Source: Cladopsammia gracilis
Lineage: Eukaryota; Cnidaria; Anthozoa; Scleractinia; Dendrophylliidae
Assembly (NCBI GenBank): GCA_022457155.1
Contig: JAJGOT010000047.1
Coordinates: 1,618,501-1,682,500, forward strand
Length of the DNA: 64,000 nt
Reading direction: 5' to 3'
Shown: positions 1-11,826 of the stretch, one piece after another
How the letters are laid out: the number at the start of each line of letters is the position of its first letter
Numbering within the stretch: position 1 is the first letter of the stretch
Program-made: the position numbers and the translations under genes
Notes under the pieces: generated by a model
Told to the model about the DNA's origin: nothing
Database searches by the model: none
The model's input: only the letters and a program-made list of their open reading frames with translations

Positions 1-1347
1 AGCATCTACATGAACAATGGCTAGCTTCAGTTCAATAACCAACAAATTTACGATTTTTTCAGATAAAAAAAAAAACTGACCAGATCTAAAGCTGAACAGA
101 AGGAAGGAGCACCCTTTTCCAGAAAAACCTTGAACCACTATGCCCCCCCCCCCCCCCCCTCCTGGGTGACAAACACAGCAGGACTAGCCGGGGGAGTGAG
201 TGGGGGGGGGGATTCTTGGTGATTCAGAGAGTACAAGACAGATAATGTCAGTATTGTCCATTTATTGATTTCTAAACAAATTTATCCTCAGTTTTTTATC
301 TGTCGATCGTGCCCAAGGTTATATTGGGTCAAGTTCAAGTACAAACCTCAATAGAAGTACATGTAAATGTTGTAAATATGCTTGTATTTGCTAAGAAAAC
401 ATTCTTTGTAGAATGTTTTCATGTAATTGTTTTTACTAACATTTATTTGTGCGTGCAGAATTGAAGAAAAAAATTCCGATAAAGAAGTACTAACTTGTGT
501 ATATATGCAACAAACAGGGAATTTTGCAAATTTCAAGTTTGGTGGCGATTTGACGTTCACGAATTGTTAGCATAACTTTACCCATGCTCTCAAGAGAAAC
601 AAAATGCTCTCAATGAATAGCAGGACGCGTACGGCGGGTAGCTAATAAAAAGCTAAACAAAATGTATTCATGAGAGATTTGAGGTGTTGGTCGAGACGAT
701 CTTGTCAGTATTAACGCTTTCAATTAAATATATGTTGCTGCCAAAAGTGCTCCCCTCGAATTCTAGAGAGTTCGTCGAGTTTCGAAAATTAGATTTTTCA
801 GCTGAAATTTGTTTCTTAAAAGTTGTGGGATTTCTTCCACGGGGACTCACGGAATGTTATAAATTCAAAAAGCTCGGAAGAGCAAATTGACTTGACACAT
901 ACAAAGCTTGTCGAGCGTGCATAAACAACAATGATATGATAATAAAGCTTACATAGCCGATTAATCGAAACCAGAAGGTTCCGAAATTGAGTGATGGTCG
1001 CATCGAATTTCACGATGTTTGATCGCAAAGCGAATAGCTCGAATTACAAGTGAACTGCTTTTCGAATAAATTGTCCATTATTTTTCTCATACAGAAGCAC
1101 AAATGAACGAAGAGCAGGTGAATATTTAAGCTTACAAAATGTATGGAGGTGCAAGCCAACATTAATGCAGATTCCGTGAACTGTGCCTCAATATCTTTTT
1201 AACTATTAAGCTTAAATGTTTGATTGCCCATGACAAATAAAACTCTTTGCCAGGTCCACTCAAAACAAAAGGATCAAAGTTATGTCAAACGAGAAGAGAA
1301 ACGAACTGTACGTGAGCGACGTGAGCTCAAATAGCTTGTTTATTTAC
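1..1347. other. Probable first intron of the calpain-like gene; no exon recognised
   Basis: This left edge lies downstream of a splice donor on the minus strand, so it is probably intron of the calpain-like gene. I searched the minus strand for the next calpain block (the glycine-aspartate-cysteine-tryptophan active-site motif) and did not find it. A C run (about 141-158) and a G run (about 202-210) are the only low-complexity features seen. Confidence 0.4.
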
Positions 1348-1506
1348 CTTAGGTCGCAGCCATTCAAAAGACTGTCCGCCCGGTAAAACCCGCTTCTTGA
1401 AAACTTTGCTGTCGATGGCTGGAAATTCAGGATCTTCGAACAGTTGTCCTCCCCTGCACTTGCGTTTGACCTGGTTGTAATCCTCGTACCATTGTTTGGA
1501 AGGCAT
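1348..1506 (-). CDS. Calpain-like cysteine protease, first coding exon (gene continues left of window)
   Basis: The exon encodes 53 residues from an ATG at 1506 to a splice donor (CCTAAG|GTAAAT on the minus strand), phase 0. The peptide contains QLFEDPEFPA followed by FEWLRPK, which matches the conserved N-terminal anchor just before the protease core of calpains (calcium-regulated intracellular cysteine proteases). The catalytic Cys, His and Asn are not in the window. A good acceptor (a pyrimidine stretch then TTTCAG) sits one base before the ATG, so the coding exon is probably preceded by a 5' UTR exon further right. Subfamily cannot be decided from this exon. The short motif match is distinctive, and the exon has proper splice signals on both sides. 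Confidence 0.72.
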
Positions 1507-2392
1507 TCTGAAACTAAAAAGGCCACATCAATTCCACCACAAAATAGACAAGCAAAATGGCAAGGCCAACAGCTAGAGCGACGCTTCGAAAGAACAACGC
1601 CTAGCTGGAGTCACGTAGGACAGCAGTCACGAACAATCGACAACGACATATGCCGTCTTTCTAGGCTAAAATGCAAGGCCGTCGATCGATAATGTCAGCC
1701 TCTTTCTTCTTGCAAAGTGCACAAAAAATAAATCTACCTTACGAAAGAGCTGTTACAGTTCAAAAACTCGGAGAATACTATGCAGATACGCCGGCCAAAC
1801 CCTCGAGCCCAGAAATGACATCGATGCCCTGCGCATGCACTGTTATATGCATAATAAAAGAATTTTTTAAAAATGGGGCCCCTCCTAAAAACCTGAGCGG
1901 TGGTGCGTGTCTTGCATATCTCTTTACCATATGCTAATTCAGATACAACTGATTGAAATTTTCAATTTTATCAAGGAGATATAATTAAAGTGCTGCAGGA
2001 AGCTTGTTTTCTGCAAAACCAAGCAAATCCCGGTGCTTTAAATTGTGCCACGTGATTTGCACGGCTTTTGCCTTCTTTCCTTCAGGACTATTAAAATTCC
2101 CAGGCAAATTGGCAAGTTACTTAGCTTGCACTCCGGGAAGCATTTAACCTCCGAACCGCTATGGAGTTTTGCATGTTTTTGACTTGTTTTAATATTTCCC
2201 TTTCAAAAAGGTCAAGTTCCCCTCAGATGTTTTACATTAGAAGTAGTTTGCCCCCTTATCCCTGGCATGGTGCGATCGATATCGCCAGATATCGCACTAT
2301 TCGAGTAACTTAGCACATGTACTCATACTAATGAACTACATTGTAGGTAAATTGTTGTAGTCGTTTCTTGATTTATCATCTGAGCTGATGAC

Positions 2393-2633
2393 CCGGGGGC
2401 GGGGGAAGGTGGGCGTACCACTATCTATGCTTTATGGCTATTTGATTTTCGAGCCGTTTTTGTCTGAAATTAACACTTTTGGTCTGAAAATGGATATATT
2501 TCGCTTTCTCGCTGAAAATAGGTAACGATTTTTTCCATTCTACCTTGACAAATGGCGAAATTTTAATGGTTACGTCTGAAAATGAGTAGGGAAAATCAGG
2601 GTTTTTTTAGGGGTACCTCCCCCGGGCCCCGGG
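2393..2633. mobile_element. Miniature inverted-repeat element with 9-bp target duplication
   Basis: The ends are GC-rich and roughly complementary: the left begins CCGGGGGCGGGGG and runs into GGCGTACC, while the right runs from GGGGTACC to CCCCGGG. Both flanks carry the same 9 bases, GCTGATGAC (2384-2392 and 2634-2642), as expected for a target-site duplication. There is no coding capacity. A 9-bp duplication would suit a Mutator-like family, but no transposase is present to confirm it. Confidence 0.6.
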
Positions 2634-3983
2634 GCTGATGACTCGCTGGCCTCCCATTTAAACAAAACGACAAACGACATAATGAAAACAACAGTATTTT
2701 TCCTTGTGTCGTTGTGTTTATGTTATTATGTGACCGTCAAACATCGATTTAAGTTGTGTTTTTGCATCGGACATGACCTCGCCGTTGTGTCGTTTCCAGG
2801 TCGTTTACATGTCGATTAGTGTGAGCCAGCCCCGGAGCCAGCCGGGCCAGTTTAGTGAATAGGGCAGAAAAGAAAAGCTGGCTGGTGAAGCCTTTCTTTC
2901 CACCCCATCCCTAAGTGGCCTGTTAGCAGGCTGTAAATCACTGAAAGCCCTTTTCCCAAGTCCTATCATTATGATTATTGTTACAATTTAAAACTAACTG
3001 TCAAATATACCAGAAAGGTCGCGCGATCTTTCTCCCGCTGGGCTACCAACAGACTACACAGGAAGAAATACGTTACGTGAGGGGAAGCGAGTTTCGCACG
3101 CCTTCTTTTTCTACTGCTAAATTTAGATCAATTTATAACTGCATACAACTAAATGAATGTTCATCGACGCGTGAATTCGAGTACGTGATCGTTAACAAAT
3201 AAAAAGAATAATCACCTAATCACCAAGAAAAGCCGGTTTTAATCTTGCGTGAAAACGATTTGACGGGTGTGTTTTGTCTAGCTCAGTATGTGGACAAACA
3301 TTTTGCATGCGTGGGGGTGGGAGAACGATTGATCAGAGTATACACGTAAACGTCGTAAATGGATAAGTTATCTTCGTTCTCAAATAAAAGCGAACGGAAA
3401 CGCTTCCAAGAGCAACAGTTAATAGAACCATTTGTCCCTTTCTGAATGTGTATGTTGCTTACATAGTTTAACTATGCACAGACCAGCATAATCGTTAGAA
3501 AGAGGCGTGGACGTGTTATTTTATTGGGGCGTAGTTGTAACAGTCAGAACCCCGGGATCAGAACAGAACAGGGCTCTTTTTCAGCGCCCTGAAACTAGTG
3601 GGCGGGAGCGGGGGCGTCTAGATAGGCGAGAAGCACGTTCTGTGAAATAAACACTTCGCGTCAGCGTGGAATTTTGGGACGGGTGCAGTGTTTCACATAT
3701 TTATCCCGCGCTCAGCCAAAATGTAATGGTGCATCAAGCGCCGGGGAAACTGGGAAACTCTTGAGATTTTGGGTAAGGCCGGGCGTGTCAGCCAAAACTC
3801 GTGCCGAGTATTTATTATCAAAATATACGGATACGCGGGTTCATATCGTACTTTTTTTTTTTTACCTTTATCGGACTAAACTCCGTTTCAAACTGCCAAA
3901 ACATACGGCATCTATGCTATATTACGTATAAGTAAGAGAAAATAATTGGTCCAATTAAAATCTCTTGGTATAAGTTGTCGAAT

Positions 3984-4053
3984 GGCGCCGGAAGTCGTTT
4001 GTCGCCGGAAAGTCGTTTGTCGCCGGAAAGACGTATGTCGCCGGAAGTCGCAT
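3984..4053. repeat. Short tandem repeat, about 18-bp unit
   Basis: Four imperfect copies of a unit like GTCGCCGGAAAGTCGTTT follow one another. Units vary by one A and by TTT versus TAT. No function is evident; each unit contains a GCCGGAA core resembling an ETS-family site, which may be coincidence. Confidence 0.7.
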
Positions 4054-4513
4054 GTCCCTTTGTTGCCGCCCTTGTCCTCGCCAAACAACCTCGTTCCCAG
4101 GGTTCTGACGTAAATGGCTGCGAAAATGCTCTCTGTGTTACCATAACTTGTGGATCCAGAAAGAAAGTTTTCTATTTCTTTCATGAAATTGGCGCTCTAA
4201 ATAATGTCCTGTATTTCCATATAATATTATAGTAATGGGCTTTCAGCCAATCAGAGCACGCGTATAGTATCTCGCTTATTTTATAAAACTTCGTTGAAGC
4301 ATTCATGTGATGTAGGGCGTGTGCATTATGATAGTATAATAAACTCGATCTTTAATCTTTAACAAATTACTCCTAAAACAGTGTAAAAAGACTATACCAG
4401 GAGAATAATAAATATGTGAAATTTAATATTAATATATACAAATTTACACAATAATGAACAAGAAAAAACATGTACATATATATATATATATACATATTAA
4501 AACAATAAACTTA

Positions 4514-4627
4514 TAGAGCGTTTTCATTTGACGTCACGGCGGCCATATTGGTGTTCCAAAACAAAACATTTCGTTTTGTTTCAGTAAACCAACATGGCCG
4601 CTGGTCACGTGAGTGAAAACGCTCTAT
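4514..4627. mobile_element. Palindromic MITE flanked by TATA, carrying CRE-like and CArG-like sites
   Basis: The ends read TATAGAGCGTTTTCA and TGAAAACGCTCTATA and the body is nearly self-complementary. It contains TGACGTCA and CCATATTGG (consensus CRE and SRF CArG box). Related copies lie at 26071-26245 and 62878-63052 in the same window. Non-coding. Confidence 0.75.
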
Positions 4628-4659
4628 AGTGTTCATCGCCGCTACGTGATTAAAATTGG

Positions 4660-4800
4660 TCTGATCGGCTAAAAGGTTAAGGTTATTCCATAGAGAAATA
4701 ACACTTGGATAAAATGAAAATTTGAAGCTGTCAACAGCGCACTGTAGGTGGCGATAAGGATGGGGATTTGGCAATCTTGAGTAATAACTGGGCAATACAG
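4660..4800 (-). pseudogene. Fragment of a non-LTR retrotransposon reverse transcriptase C-terminus
   Basis: A minus-strand open frame contains a stretch ending FSFYPSVISLWNNL, which resembles the conserved tail downstream of the reverse-transcriptase core of LINE-type elements (aromatic-rich, then LWN.L). Only some 45 residues match. The rest of the frame reads through the neighbouring MITE. No start, catalytic motif or poly-A tail was found, so this is a decayed 3' fragment. Confidence 0.4.
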
Positions 4801-7008
4801 CTACTGCATCTTGAGTGATCTCTGACCATAACTGCGCGCGCATTTCTTTGATCATTACATAAAACATTTTAACAGCATCGAATTCTAAAAAAGAGTCGTC
4901 AGGACGGAGTCCGTTAACTATCGACGGCTTCAGAAACACCCGCTCTCTTCAGTTACGATAACTTTTTTTGTACAGTATGACTCATCGACTCAGCGAAAAT
5001 TGCACCCGCGAAAATTTAGCTGCTTTTTTGGTGATTCGCCGCAAATTCTAAACCCCGCGAAAATAAAATCTAAAGAAGGCCATTCCGAAATGGATGCTAC
5101 TGAGAAGTCATTTCCTGTAGTGCTGTTTGCTCTTTGATATTGTACAAAGATGTGCTTGTGCTTGAGTATAACACTATCGGGCCATTCTTGTTCCCAGACC
5201 TCCACGGGCTTTTCAACCACTGACTAAAAGAAATGAGGGCTCTGAGGACCAAACGAGGGGGAGGGGGAGAGGGGCACTTCGTGCATATCGACGTCCCGTA
5301 ATTGGTGATATATTTTCACTGGGATTCCCGTGCTATGAAAATATATGAAAGAATCAGCCCGAGGCGATTGGGAGCGGGTAGCTCCCAAGGGAGAAGAATG
5401 GTCCATCGCTGCCGGGAGGAGGGTGGGCGAAGCTATGTGACGGTCGTCCCTTTCGAAAAGACTGAGGGAGGTTTTTGCGTGAGGCGAGCACCTTTATACT
5501 AAACACAAAGTATATGGCTACGTAATACGCCCCCCCCCCCCCCCCTGCACCACATACTGCACGGCGCATATATCTAATTAGGAATAGAGGAGGGACATCG
5601 TGTGCAAGTTCCCCAGAGAAAATAGAATCTTTTCCCACTCCTCGACATCGTAAGTCTGTTAATGTCTACCTTCACAAAAAGTCTGGGTTTCTAAAAAGTA
5701 CATGTTAGCCAAGTCCGTAATCAATAACTTGGAAACCTAATGTAATGGAACACCGGGGCCGCTGCGCTTTGGACTGAGTTAACCCTTTCAGTACACCAGC
5801 AAACAGAAAAACGAAGGCGCACAGAGTCATTCCGAGCACTAAAGAAAAAACATTGAAAGAAACACTACTAAGAGATGGATATTAGCGAAGCAACTCCGAA
5901 ATACCCCGTCCAGGGAAAGAGCAATGAAGGATATTAGACAATCCCTTCGAGGAAGCTTCGCAAAAAGGTTACCCACGGAAACAGACAGAATACAAACTAT
6001 CCGACGGACACTAAAAGATTATACAAAGCTAGAAAACAGACTAGAATTGATGTCCACTAAGATCGGGCTTAGAAGTGCTTTGCTTAAGACTGGGATAAAT
6101 TTAGCGCGAAAACCTCGCTTAAGGACGTTCGCGCTAATTGTTTATGCGCATCCCAGTACTGCGCACGCAATTCATGTCGCAACGCCATGCTACGTCATGC
6201 ACGAGCATGCGCAAGAGAAGAAACCTAAGCACATAAAGAGCTGGTAGCCGTTGCGTTAACATTGCTTAGATTTAACTCGCTTGGATGGTCGGTGACCCTA
6301 ATTTTTTTTTCTAGATAATTTTCTTTTCCAATCTTCTACAGATTGTCAAAAAATTAACAAAAAAAAATCAATGTAGGAAGTTTAATTTTTTTCCATTTTT
6401 CTACCCGCATGACATCAAATCCTTCCAACTTGCGGCTGTCCGAGTCTGATATGTTGTCGTTTAAAGATTCGATTCCCTTTAAGGGACCTTAAAATTTGGC
6501 ATAAAAAGTTGCATTTTAGAGATACATTTGCAATATTTTTAGACTAACAGACATTGGGGCCATAGTCCAGTATTAGGAAGACCAAATTTTCAAAATTAGA
6601 GTCACCTTTCAAATATTTTATCTCGAAAACGAAGTCAATGAGCCCCCCATTTTTTTGCATTTTTGACACCAGTAACTCATTACCTAGCTGTTGCAAAAGT
6701 TTTATAAAAAATCAATATTAGACGATTTTCGCGCGAACGTCAACAACGTTTCCCGTTCCACTTTCAGAAATCGTGTTACTTTTGTTTAAGTATGCCTGCG
6801 GAGTTAACCATCTTTGACACAAAAAGAGATGTGATAATACATAGTAACATCATAGTACTTTAAGTCATTCTAGGTTTTTCAAACCATTACTGTTCTCAAC
6901 AGAAAATGGACAGTTTTGAATTTATTTTGATGTTTAAGAGAAAAAAATGTTATTACTATTGGTTAGTCAGGAGATCAGAAGCAGTGCTACATCATCAAAC
7001 AAGCACTA

Positions 7009-7079
7009 GCACTGGTGGTTCAGTGGTAGAATTCTCGCCTGCCACGCGGGAGGCCCGGGTTCGATTCCCGGCCAGTGCA
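7009..7079 (+). tRNA. tRNA-Gly (anticodon GCC)
   Basis: The 71-base sequence starts GCACTGGTGGTTCAGTGG and ends GGTTCGATTCCCGGCCAGTGC plus the discriminator A. The acceptor arms pair (GCACTGG with CCAGTGC), the D arm has the GGTTCAGTGG box A, the anticodon loop is CTGCCAC (anticodon GCC), and the T arm has box B GGTTCGATTCC. There is no intron. An identical copy lies at 17702-17772 within the same duplicated segment. A short T run follows as a possible pol III terminator. Confidence 0.96.
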
Positions 7080-7410
7080 ATTCTTTTGTTCTAGTTTTGT
7101 GGAGTCGGCTCAATTTTTATGATTTTTAAGTAATGGTCCTAGTAAAACCTAGGCAACCTAACGGCAAGGAATGCAAAAAGGTGTTAATTGTGATATTGTT
7201 GAAACCGTCCCCCTCATTGGCTAAAACGTAAAAATCTACCATAACTTATCCAGTTAGTGCATTTATTTCTCTCTAGTTTACTTATTGATTCCCTTTTGGT
7301 GAAAACTATTGCGAGTTTTAATGCAACCGAAATCTCAGTCTATGTGGGAAATATGTAAAATTAAAAGCCTTTCTTGTTTTTTTTTCTACTTGTAATTCAT
7401 TGTTTGTGGC

Positions 7411-7414
7411 AAAA

Positions 7415-7449
<35 letters not shown>

Positions 7450-7450
7450 A
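7411..7450. repeat. Microsatellite (AAAT)n
   Basis: About ten uninterrupted AAAT units, in the part of the left duplicated segment (7121-7668) that is absent from the right copy. Nothing else is recognised in that 548-bp stretch. Confidence 0.95.
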
Positions 7451-8501
7451 TTGTTTTGGAGTTTCACGATTGGATGAAATCTTGTAGCACAAAAGAAACA
7501 TCACTTTAAAATAAAGTTCCAGTACATTTTATTTAAAAAACATGTTGTCCATAGGTTGATGTATTCTCAGTAAGAAATACCTAAACAATCTTATGTGGGG
7601 AAAGCGAAATGCCGCGGAACAATAGAGCATTGCCTAGTTCTTACACGCGTTGTTAATTAATATTATCAAATGAAAGATCAGTCAGAACTTGATATATTTT
7701 CACGCTTGGAAATTTTGGCCTCAAATCCGGCCACAGAAATGTCCACTAGTTACCAGTCTTCCTATCGCAAAATGCCGCTCCGCCATTTTTATGGCGACCC
7801 CACGGGACTCTTGTGGTCATTTATTTTGCCTGTTTGCGGAGGCCTGGTCCTGAAAATAACCTTTCGGCACTGAAATATAAAATCTACGGATTTCAAGCTT
7901 TGATTTGAGGTCTCACTCATTGAGTTTTGTCCATATTTCGTGATTTTTCATTCGCAGTGAAGAAAGGTTTCCAAGTCCAGTTGTAGTTAGAAGATAAAGC
8001 CTTGAGTCGCCTTCAAAAACAAGGGTAAATAAAGTTATAGCTTTCGTTTTGCTCAAAATAGAAACGGTAGAACCACAGAAGAGATATTGCTCGTTCATAA
8101 TTTCGAATCAAGCGTTCATAATTTATGCTTTATATGGGAAAAAAATTGTTTCAAAAATACTCGATTTTACTTGAAAGCAAACCTGTGACCGGCGGATGCG
8201 GCGAGCGATAGATGGGGAGCAAGAAGAGAAGACCCACACGGAGAGCGCTTGCATTTTCTCAGAATAAACGATACCCTTCGACAATATTATTTGTCAAGGA
8301 GTAAGGAGCTCTCTGCTCTGAGGAAAAGGTTAGAGCGCCTACAAAAAAATAGTGAGAAGGTACGAGAATCTGTGGATCAATTTCATCTTGAGGTGACCCC
8401 GCCAACCCAAAGCCATGCAACAGCATTTCAAATCGCGCAAAATACCTCTACAAGTAGGGAAAAAATTTCAACTGAAATCTCTGCTGAGGGTGAATAACAT
8501 T

Positions 8502-9120
8502 TACCAATACAATACAATACAATACAATAATCTTTATTTATGCTCGAATTGAAGATAGCAATAAGATGCTAATATCTCTGAGGATAAATGGCAAAAATGA
8601 ATAATTAAAAATAAATATCAAATAATTTTACAAATAAATAAATAAATACATATAATAGTATTGGTACAGAATATGAAAAAAGTAATTGATCAGATAAATA
8701 TTAATAAGATTAACCACAAAAGGTACAGCAGTCAGCATCAAATTTGAGATCAGAAATGGCCAATTTATATTTTCTTAACTCTGGAATAGCTCCAATTATA
8801 TTGTTAGAGGAGCGGAATTCCATAGCTTGCAACCATGATAAGAGTGAGAATGAAGCCCATAACTGGTGATGTTAACTCTTGGCACGGTTAGGATATCTAT
8901 GCCCCGCAGATCCTTATTACAATTTCGAAAAGTGAATAGCTTAGAAATGTATTCAGGACTTAAACCATGCAAAGCCTTTGATATAAGAATTAAAATATTA
9001 TGTATTCTTCTATGAAACAATGTAGGGTGCTTTCACTATCATTGTAAATAAAACATAAGGCACGCTGGTTATTTTTTTCTAGTTTCTCTGAATTGTGCCG
9101 ACCAGAGACCCTGATTGCTG
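8502..9120 (-). pseudogene. 5'-truncated non-LTR retrotransposon 3' end
   Basis: Minus-strand frames encode pieces of a LINE reverse-transcriptase tail: one with EKNNQRALCFIYND, the next (different frame) with LHGLSPEYISKLFTFRNC and SYHGCKLWNSAP. The order and motifs fit the region after the catalytic core. The element ends, on the minus strand, in an ATTGT microsatellite (8504-8527), a usual type of LINE tail. It lies inside the CAC...GTG element and is frameshifted, so it is dead. Confidence 0.7.
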
Positions 9121-10094
9121 CTTCTGAGGTAAATGGAGGTTCAGTGGAAAATAGAGCTCCTGCTCTTGACGGGATGTTTTCCACTGTTCTCAAGAATGGC
9201 AAGATGGCTGATATTTCTAAATATTTTGGTTCTTCTTAAAAGCTTAAAAAGGCAGACTCATGCAAAGGAGTATGAGAAAAGCAATGAAAATTTCATCAGT
9301 TCTCTATCTCTACTTTATGCTGGGGGGATCATTGGGAAGGTAAAGTATCAGCAAGGGAGATCAGCAATGGTCATGATACATACAGAAAAAAAAAACATGA
9401 AAGATTATCTCTCAAAGGAGAGAATAATATTTGGTTTTGGAATTCCCATTCCAAGACCACTTTCGTACAGTGCTCTCATGCGTGAATGTGAGAGAAACAC
9501 TAGCAATTTCTTCACCACTTTTGCTCCTGTGGGTTTTCAAAAGGTGAACATGATGACATTGGTCATAAATTTATGGCTGAGATGGCTGAGATGGCAAAAC
9601 CTACTAGAGTGTGCTTGAAGTACTTGTCTTAAACTGTTTAACTATAACTAGGAGTCAAAAGGTTGTACCGAAGAAAATAACAGAAACAATATAGCCCTTT
9701 AATCATAACGTTTCTTGTATTTTTAATTCTCAAGCTGACAAGTTACAGCAAAAAAGATCAAATCACAAGTTCTGAGAATGTCAACTTCTTTTAAAATAAC
9801 AAAACAAGTAATTGTATCTCAATGACAATCTTATGAGAACAATGTGAATATTTTGAGGTCTGCAAAGAGTTGTTACCCCTATGTCATCTTCCAAGTTTGA
9901 AGCAAAATCTTTTCAATAAAATTATTTCATATCAGAGTACTGCACAATTTTCACCCATTATTAGTGTTCAGTGTATAATATCAAAACTATTCTTTAAGGC
10001 TTTACAGTGTATTTATGTTGTTGCCTCAACTCATTTGCAACTGAAGACCGTACAAATGCATCCAATAAATACTGTGAAACAAACTGTTCCGGTT

Positions 10095-10730
10095 TCAGTG
10101 CTGAATGATACCAAAGGCATTCCAATACCCGTAATGGAAATTCAATTGCAAGGTTTCTTCTTTAAATTTGTATCTAACAATTCCATTCTTCCTGTCTTCA
10201 ACAATAAGTTTCACCACACCTTTTTCAGCTCCTAGCCCCTTTGTAAATGTTTGGCAGTCCTTGAATTTATTGAATAGAGCGCACAGTCTTCTCATATTTG
10301 AGAATGTTATTGTCACTGAACCAGGCTCCTCCAAAACATAAACACCATAACTTGTACGATTTACAATCCCTTTTTGCAATAAATGGAACACTTCCTGTGG
10401 CATCGTAACATCAAAACAGACCATCCAAGGATGGATTTTACTCATTCGTGGACAAAGACGGCGAAAAATGCCATTCTTAGCACGTATCATTGTTCGTTCT
10501 AACATTGGGTATACATGACTAATTTCATGCTGATGTCGATTTCGAAGGGGACCGTATTTTCCGTTCACAACAGCTTCAGCCACTTTCTCTAGCTCTTTGA
10601 ATGTTTGATCTAGATCTCTCAACTTGTGTACATTTGAAATCCGGCGTTCAAATGCTGATTTTTGGCCGCTCAATGCTCTTTTGATCCCACTAATAATTTC
10701 TACTTGGTCTGGCTCACTTTGAGCCGCCAT
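10095..10730 (-). CDS. Hypothetical protein of 211 residues inside the CMC-like element
   Basis: An uninterrupted frame from ATG at 10730 to a stop at 10095, starting only ~95 bp inside the right terminal repeat, the usual place for a transposon-driven gene. The product begins MAAQSEPDQVEIISGIKRAL, is rich in charged residues with a likely helical N-terminal third, and has a mixed C-terminal half with several aromatic residues. I recognise no domain, signal peptide or membrane segment. It could be an element-encoded accessory protein, a decayed transposase end or a captured host gene. The open frame is long for such AT-rich DNA. Confidence 0.45.
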   Translation of the reverse strand: MAAQSEPDQVEIISGIKRALSGQKSAFERRISNVHKLRDLDQTFKELEKVAEAVVNGKYGPLRNRHQHEISHVYPMLERTMIRAKNGIFRRLCPRMSKIHPWMVCFDVTMPQEVFHLLQKGIVNRTSYGVYVLEEPGSVTITFSNMRRLCALFNKFKDCQTFTKGLGAEKGVVKLIVEDRKNGIVRYKFKEETLQLNFHYGYWNAFGIIQH

Positions 10731-11631
10731 CTTGTTTCTTTGATATTTTTATTTACAAGGTCCCAATCCCCCGCGCGGCCAAAAAAAAAGTTGGCCGAAT
10801 TTGAGGCCAAAATTTCCAAGCGTGTTTTGTTCCCAAGATCACGAAATAGTATAGCATTGTAAATGCGCGGATGGAAAACCAAGGCCCAATTTTTAATCCA
10901 CAGGATGATTATATTGCCGGTCCATACGCTATTGCTTTTTTTTTTTTTTCATGCATGGGGAGCCATTTAAGTATTTTCACTCGCAGTGACGAGCAGGCGA
11001 GTGATGTACACTTTGTACTGGCCCAAAAGGAGTCGAGGGTCTCAATGCAATGGGGTTAACCGTTAGCCGTAAAACGACCCAAAATTTAGTCGTTAGACGT
11101 AAAAACCTGAAAAGTTTAAACCGTTAGGCGTAAAAACATTTCTAGCCACGATTTGTCATTTGCCAGCTCTTGTTAAGACTGTTATGTGAAACACTGGCTA
11201 GAATCAATCTGGAACGTCCAAAAAGAATCTGGAATGAAGTGATAAGTCTAAAATAAACCAATCACTGACCACCTACTCATTGAGTCATCTTCCAATACTA
11301 AATAAGTATAAATTAACGAATAAGCTAGCAGTATTTTGACAGGTCATCATAGATAAACTCATTGAGTACAAAACAAAAGTCTTTGACTAAAAAATCGACT
11401 TATTCAGTACGAACGTGAACTGAAAAAGTATGTATCGACGAATCAAAAGCTGCATATAAGATTATCCAATTTTCGTTCCTATTACGTTCATCGATCCATT
11501 CGTACACGTTTTGGCGCCTTATTATTCTGACTTAGCTCCAAAAAGATAATTAATTACAATATTCACGGTACACTTAAAATTATTCAGAAAAACTGTGCAC
11601 TGTATTAAATTCTTCAGAAAAAAAGGCAGTT

Positions 11632-11826
11632 TTGTATTCAAATATGCGTTTTCCCCGCACTAGCAAAGCCAAACGGTTACAAACAAACGCAGTTAGATCG
11701 TTGACGCGTATTTTCAAACACCGCTCTGGTACTGCGAAGTGTATCTATGTTTATGTTTCATGTGATGGTAAAATTAGCAACTCTACACTGTATATAGGTG
11801 GACAATCTGCTAATTTGCTAAAGTAA
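11632..11826 (+). pseudogene. Truncated copy of the antisense retroelement ORF (left arm)
   Basis: This is the left-arm counterpart of the 126-codon frame at 16412-16792. It is nearly identical, but a single base change turns GGA into TAA and stops it after 64 residues. The matching sequence continues beyond the stop. It reads inward, opposite to the reverse transcriptase of the same arm. Confidence 0.6.

Larger units (their letters stand above)
1508..6543. other. Intergenic or 5' flank, repeat-bearing, no protein gene recognised
   Basis: This stretch separates the calpain exon from the tRNA-Gly duplication. It holds a 241-bp inverted-repeat element (2393-2633), a short GC-rich tandem repeat (3984-4053), a TA-flanked palindromic element (4514-4627), a faint reverse-transcriptase fragment (about 4660-4800, minus) and a C run (about 5530-5545). 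Open frames at 5924-6247 and elsewhere show no recognisable domain and I do not call them genes. Confidence 0.5.
7701..10824. mobile_element. DNA transposon-like element with CAC...GTG ends and TTTT flanks (CMC-like)
   Basis: The two ends are 34-bp inverted repeats beginning CACGCTTGGAAATTTTGGCC, with one or two mismatches. TTTT lies on both sides. The homologous segment at 17231-18210 lacks the whole 3.1 kb and reads straight across as a run of T, so it is an empty site. CAC...GTG termini with a 3-4 bp duplication are what the CACTA/Mirage/Chapaev group shows; the group is inference because no transposase domain is recognised. Inside are a 211-codon minus-strand frame close to the right end, a minus-strand LINE 3' fragment with an (AATAC)n tail, and two plus-strand frames (8249-8497, lysine/glutamate-rich and possibly coiled coil; 9133-9618, no known domain). 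Confidence 0.75.
6544..11189. repeat. Left copy of the tRNA-Gly-bearing duplicated segment (interrupted)
   Basis: Parts of this segment reappear in the same order at 17231-18210, on the other side of the Penelope-like element. 6544-7120 matches the first part of that copy, 7669-7700 the middle, and 10825-11189 the last. The left copy is longer because it holds about 550 bp extra (7121-7668) and a 3.1 kb transposon (7701-10824). It starts at the sequence that directly follows the retroelement on the right and ends where the retroelement begins. Confidence 0.85.

Noticed and set aside
2384..2642. CTGATGA motifs as possible hammerhead cores
   Set aside because: Both belong to a 9-bp target duplication; no stem II, GAAA or cleavage triplet follows.
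5924..6247. 107-codon plus-strand frame as a gene
   Set aside because: No recognisable domain, no splice or promoter context, and composition like its surroundings.
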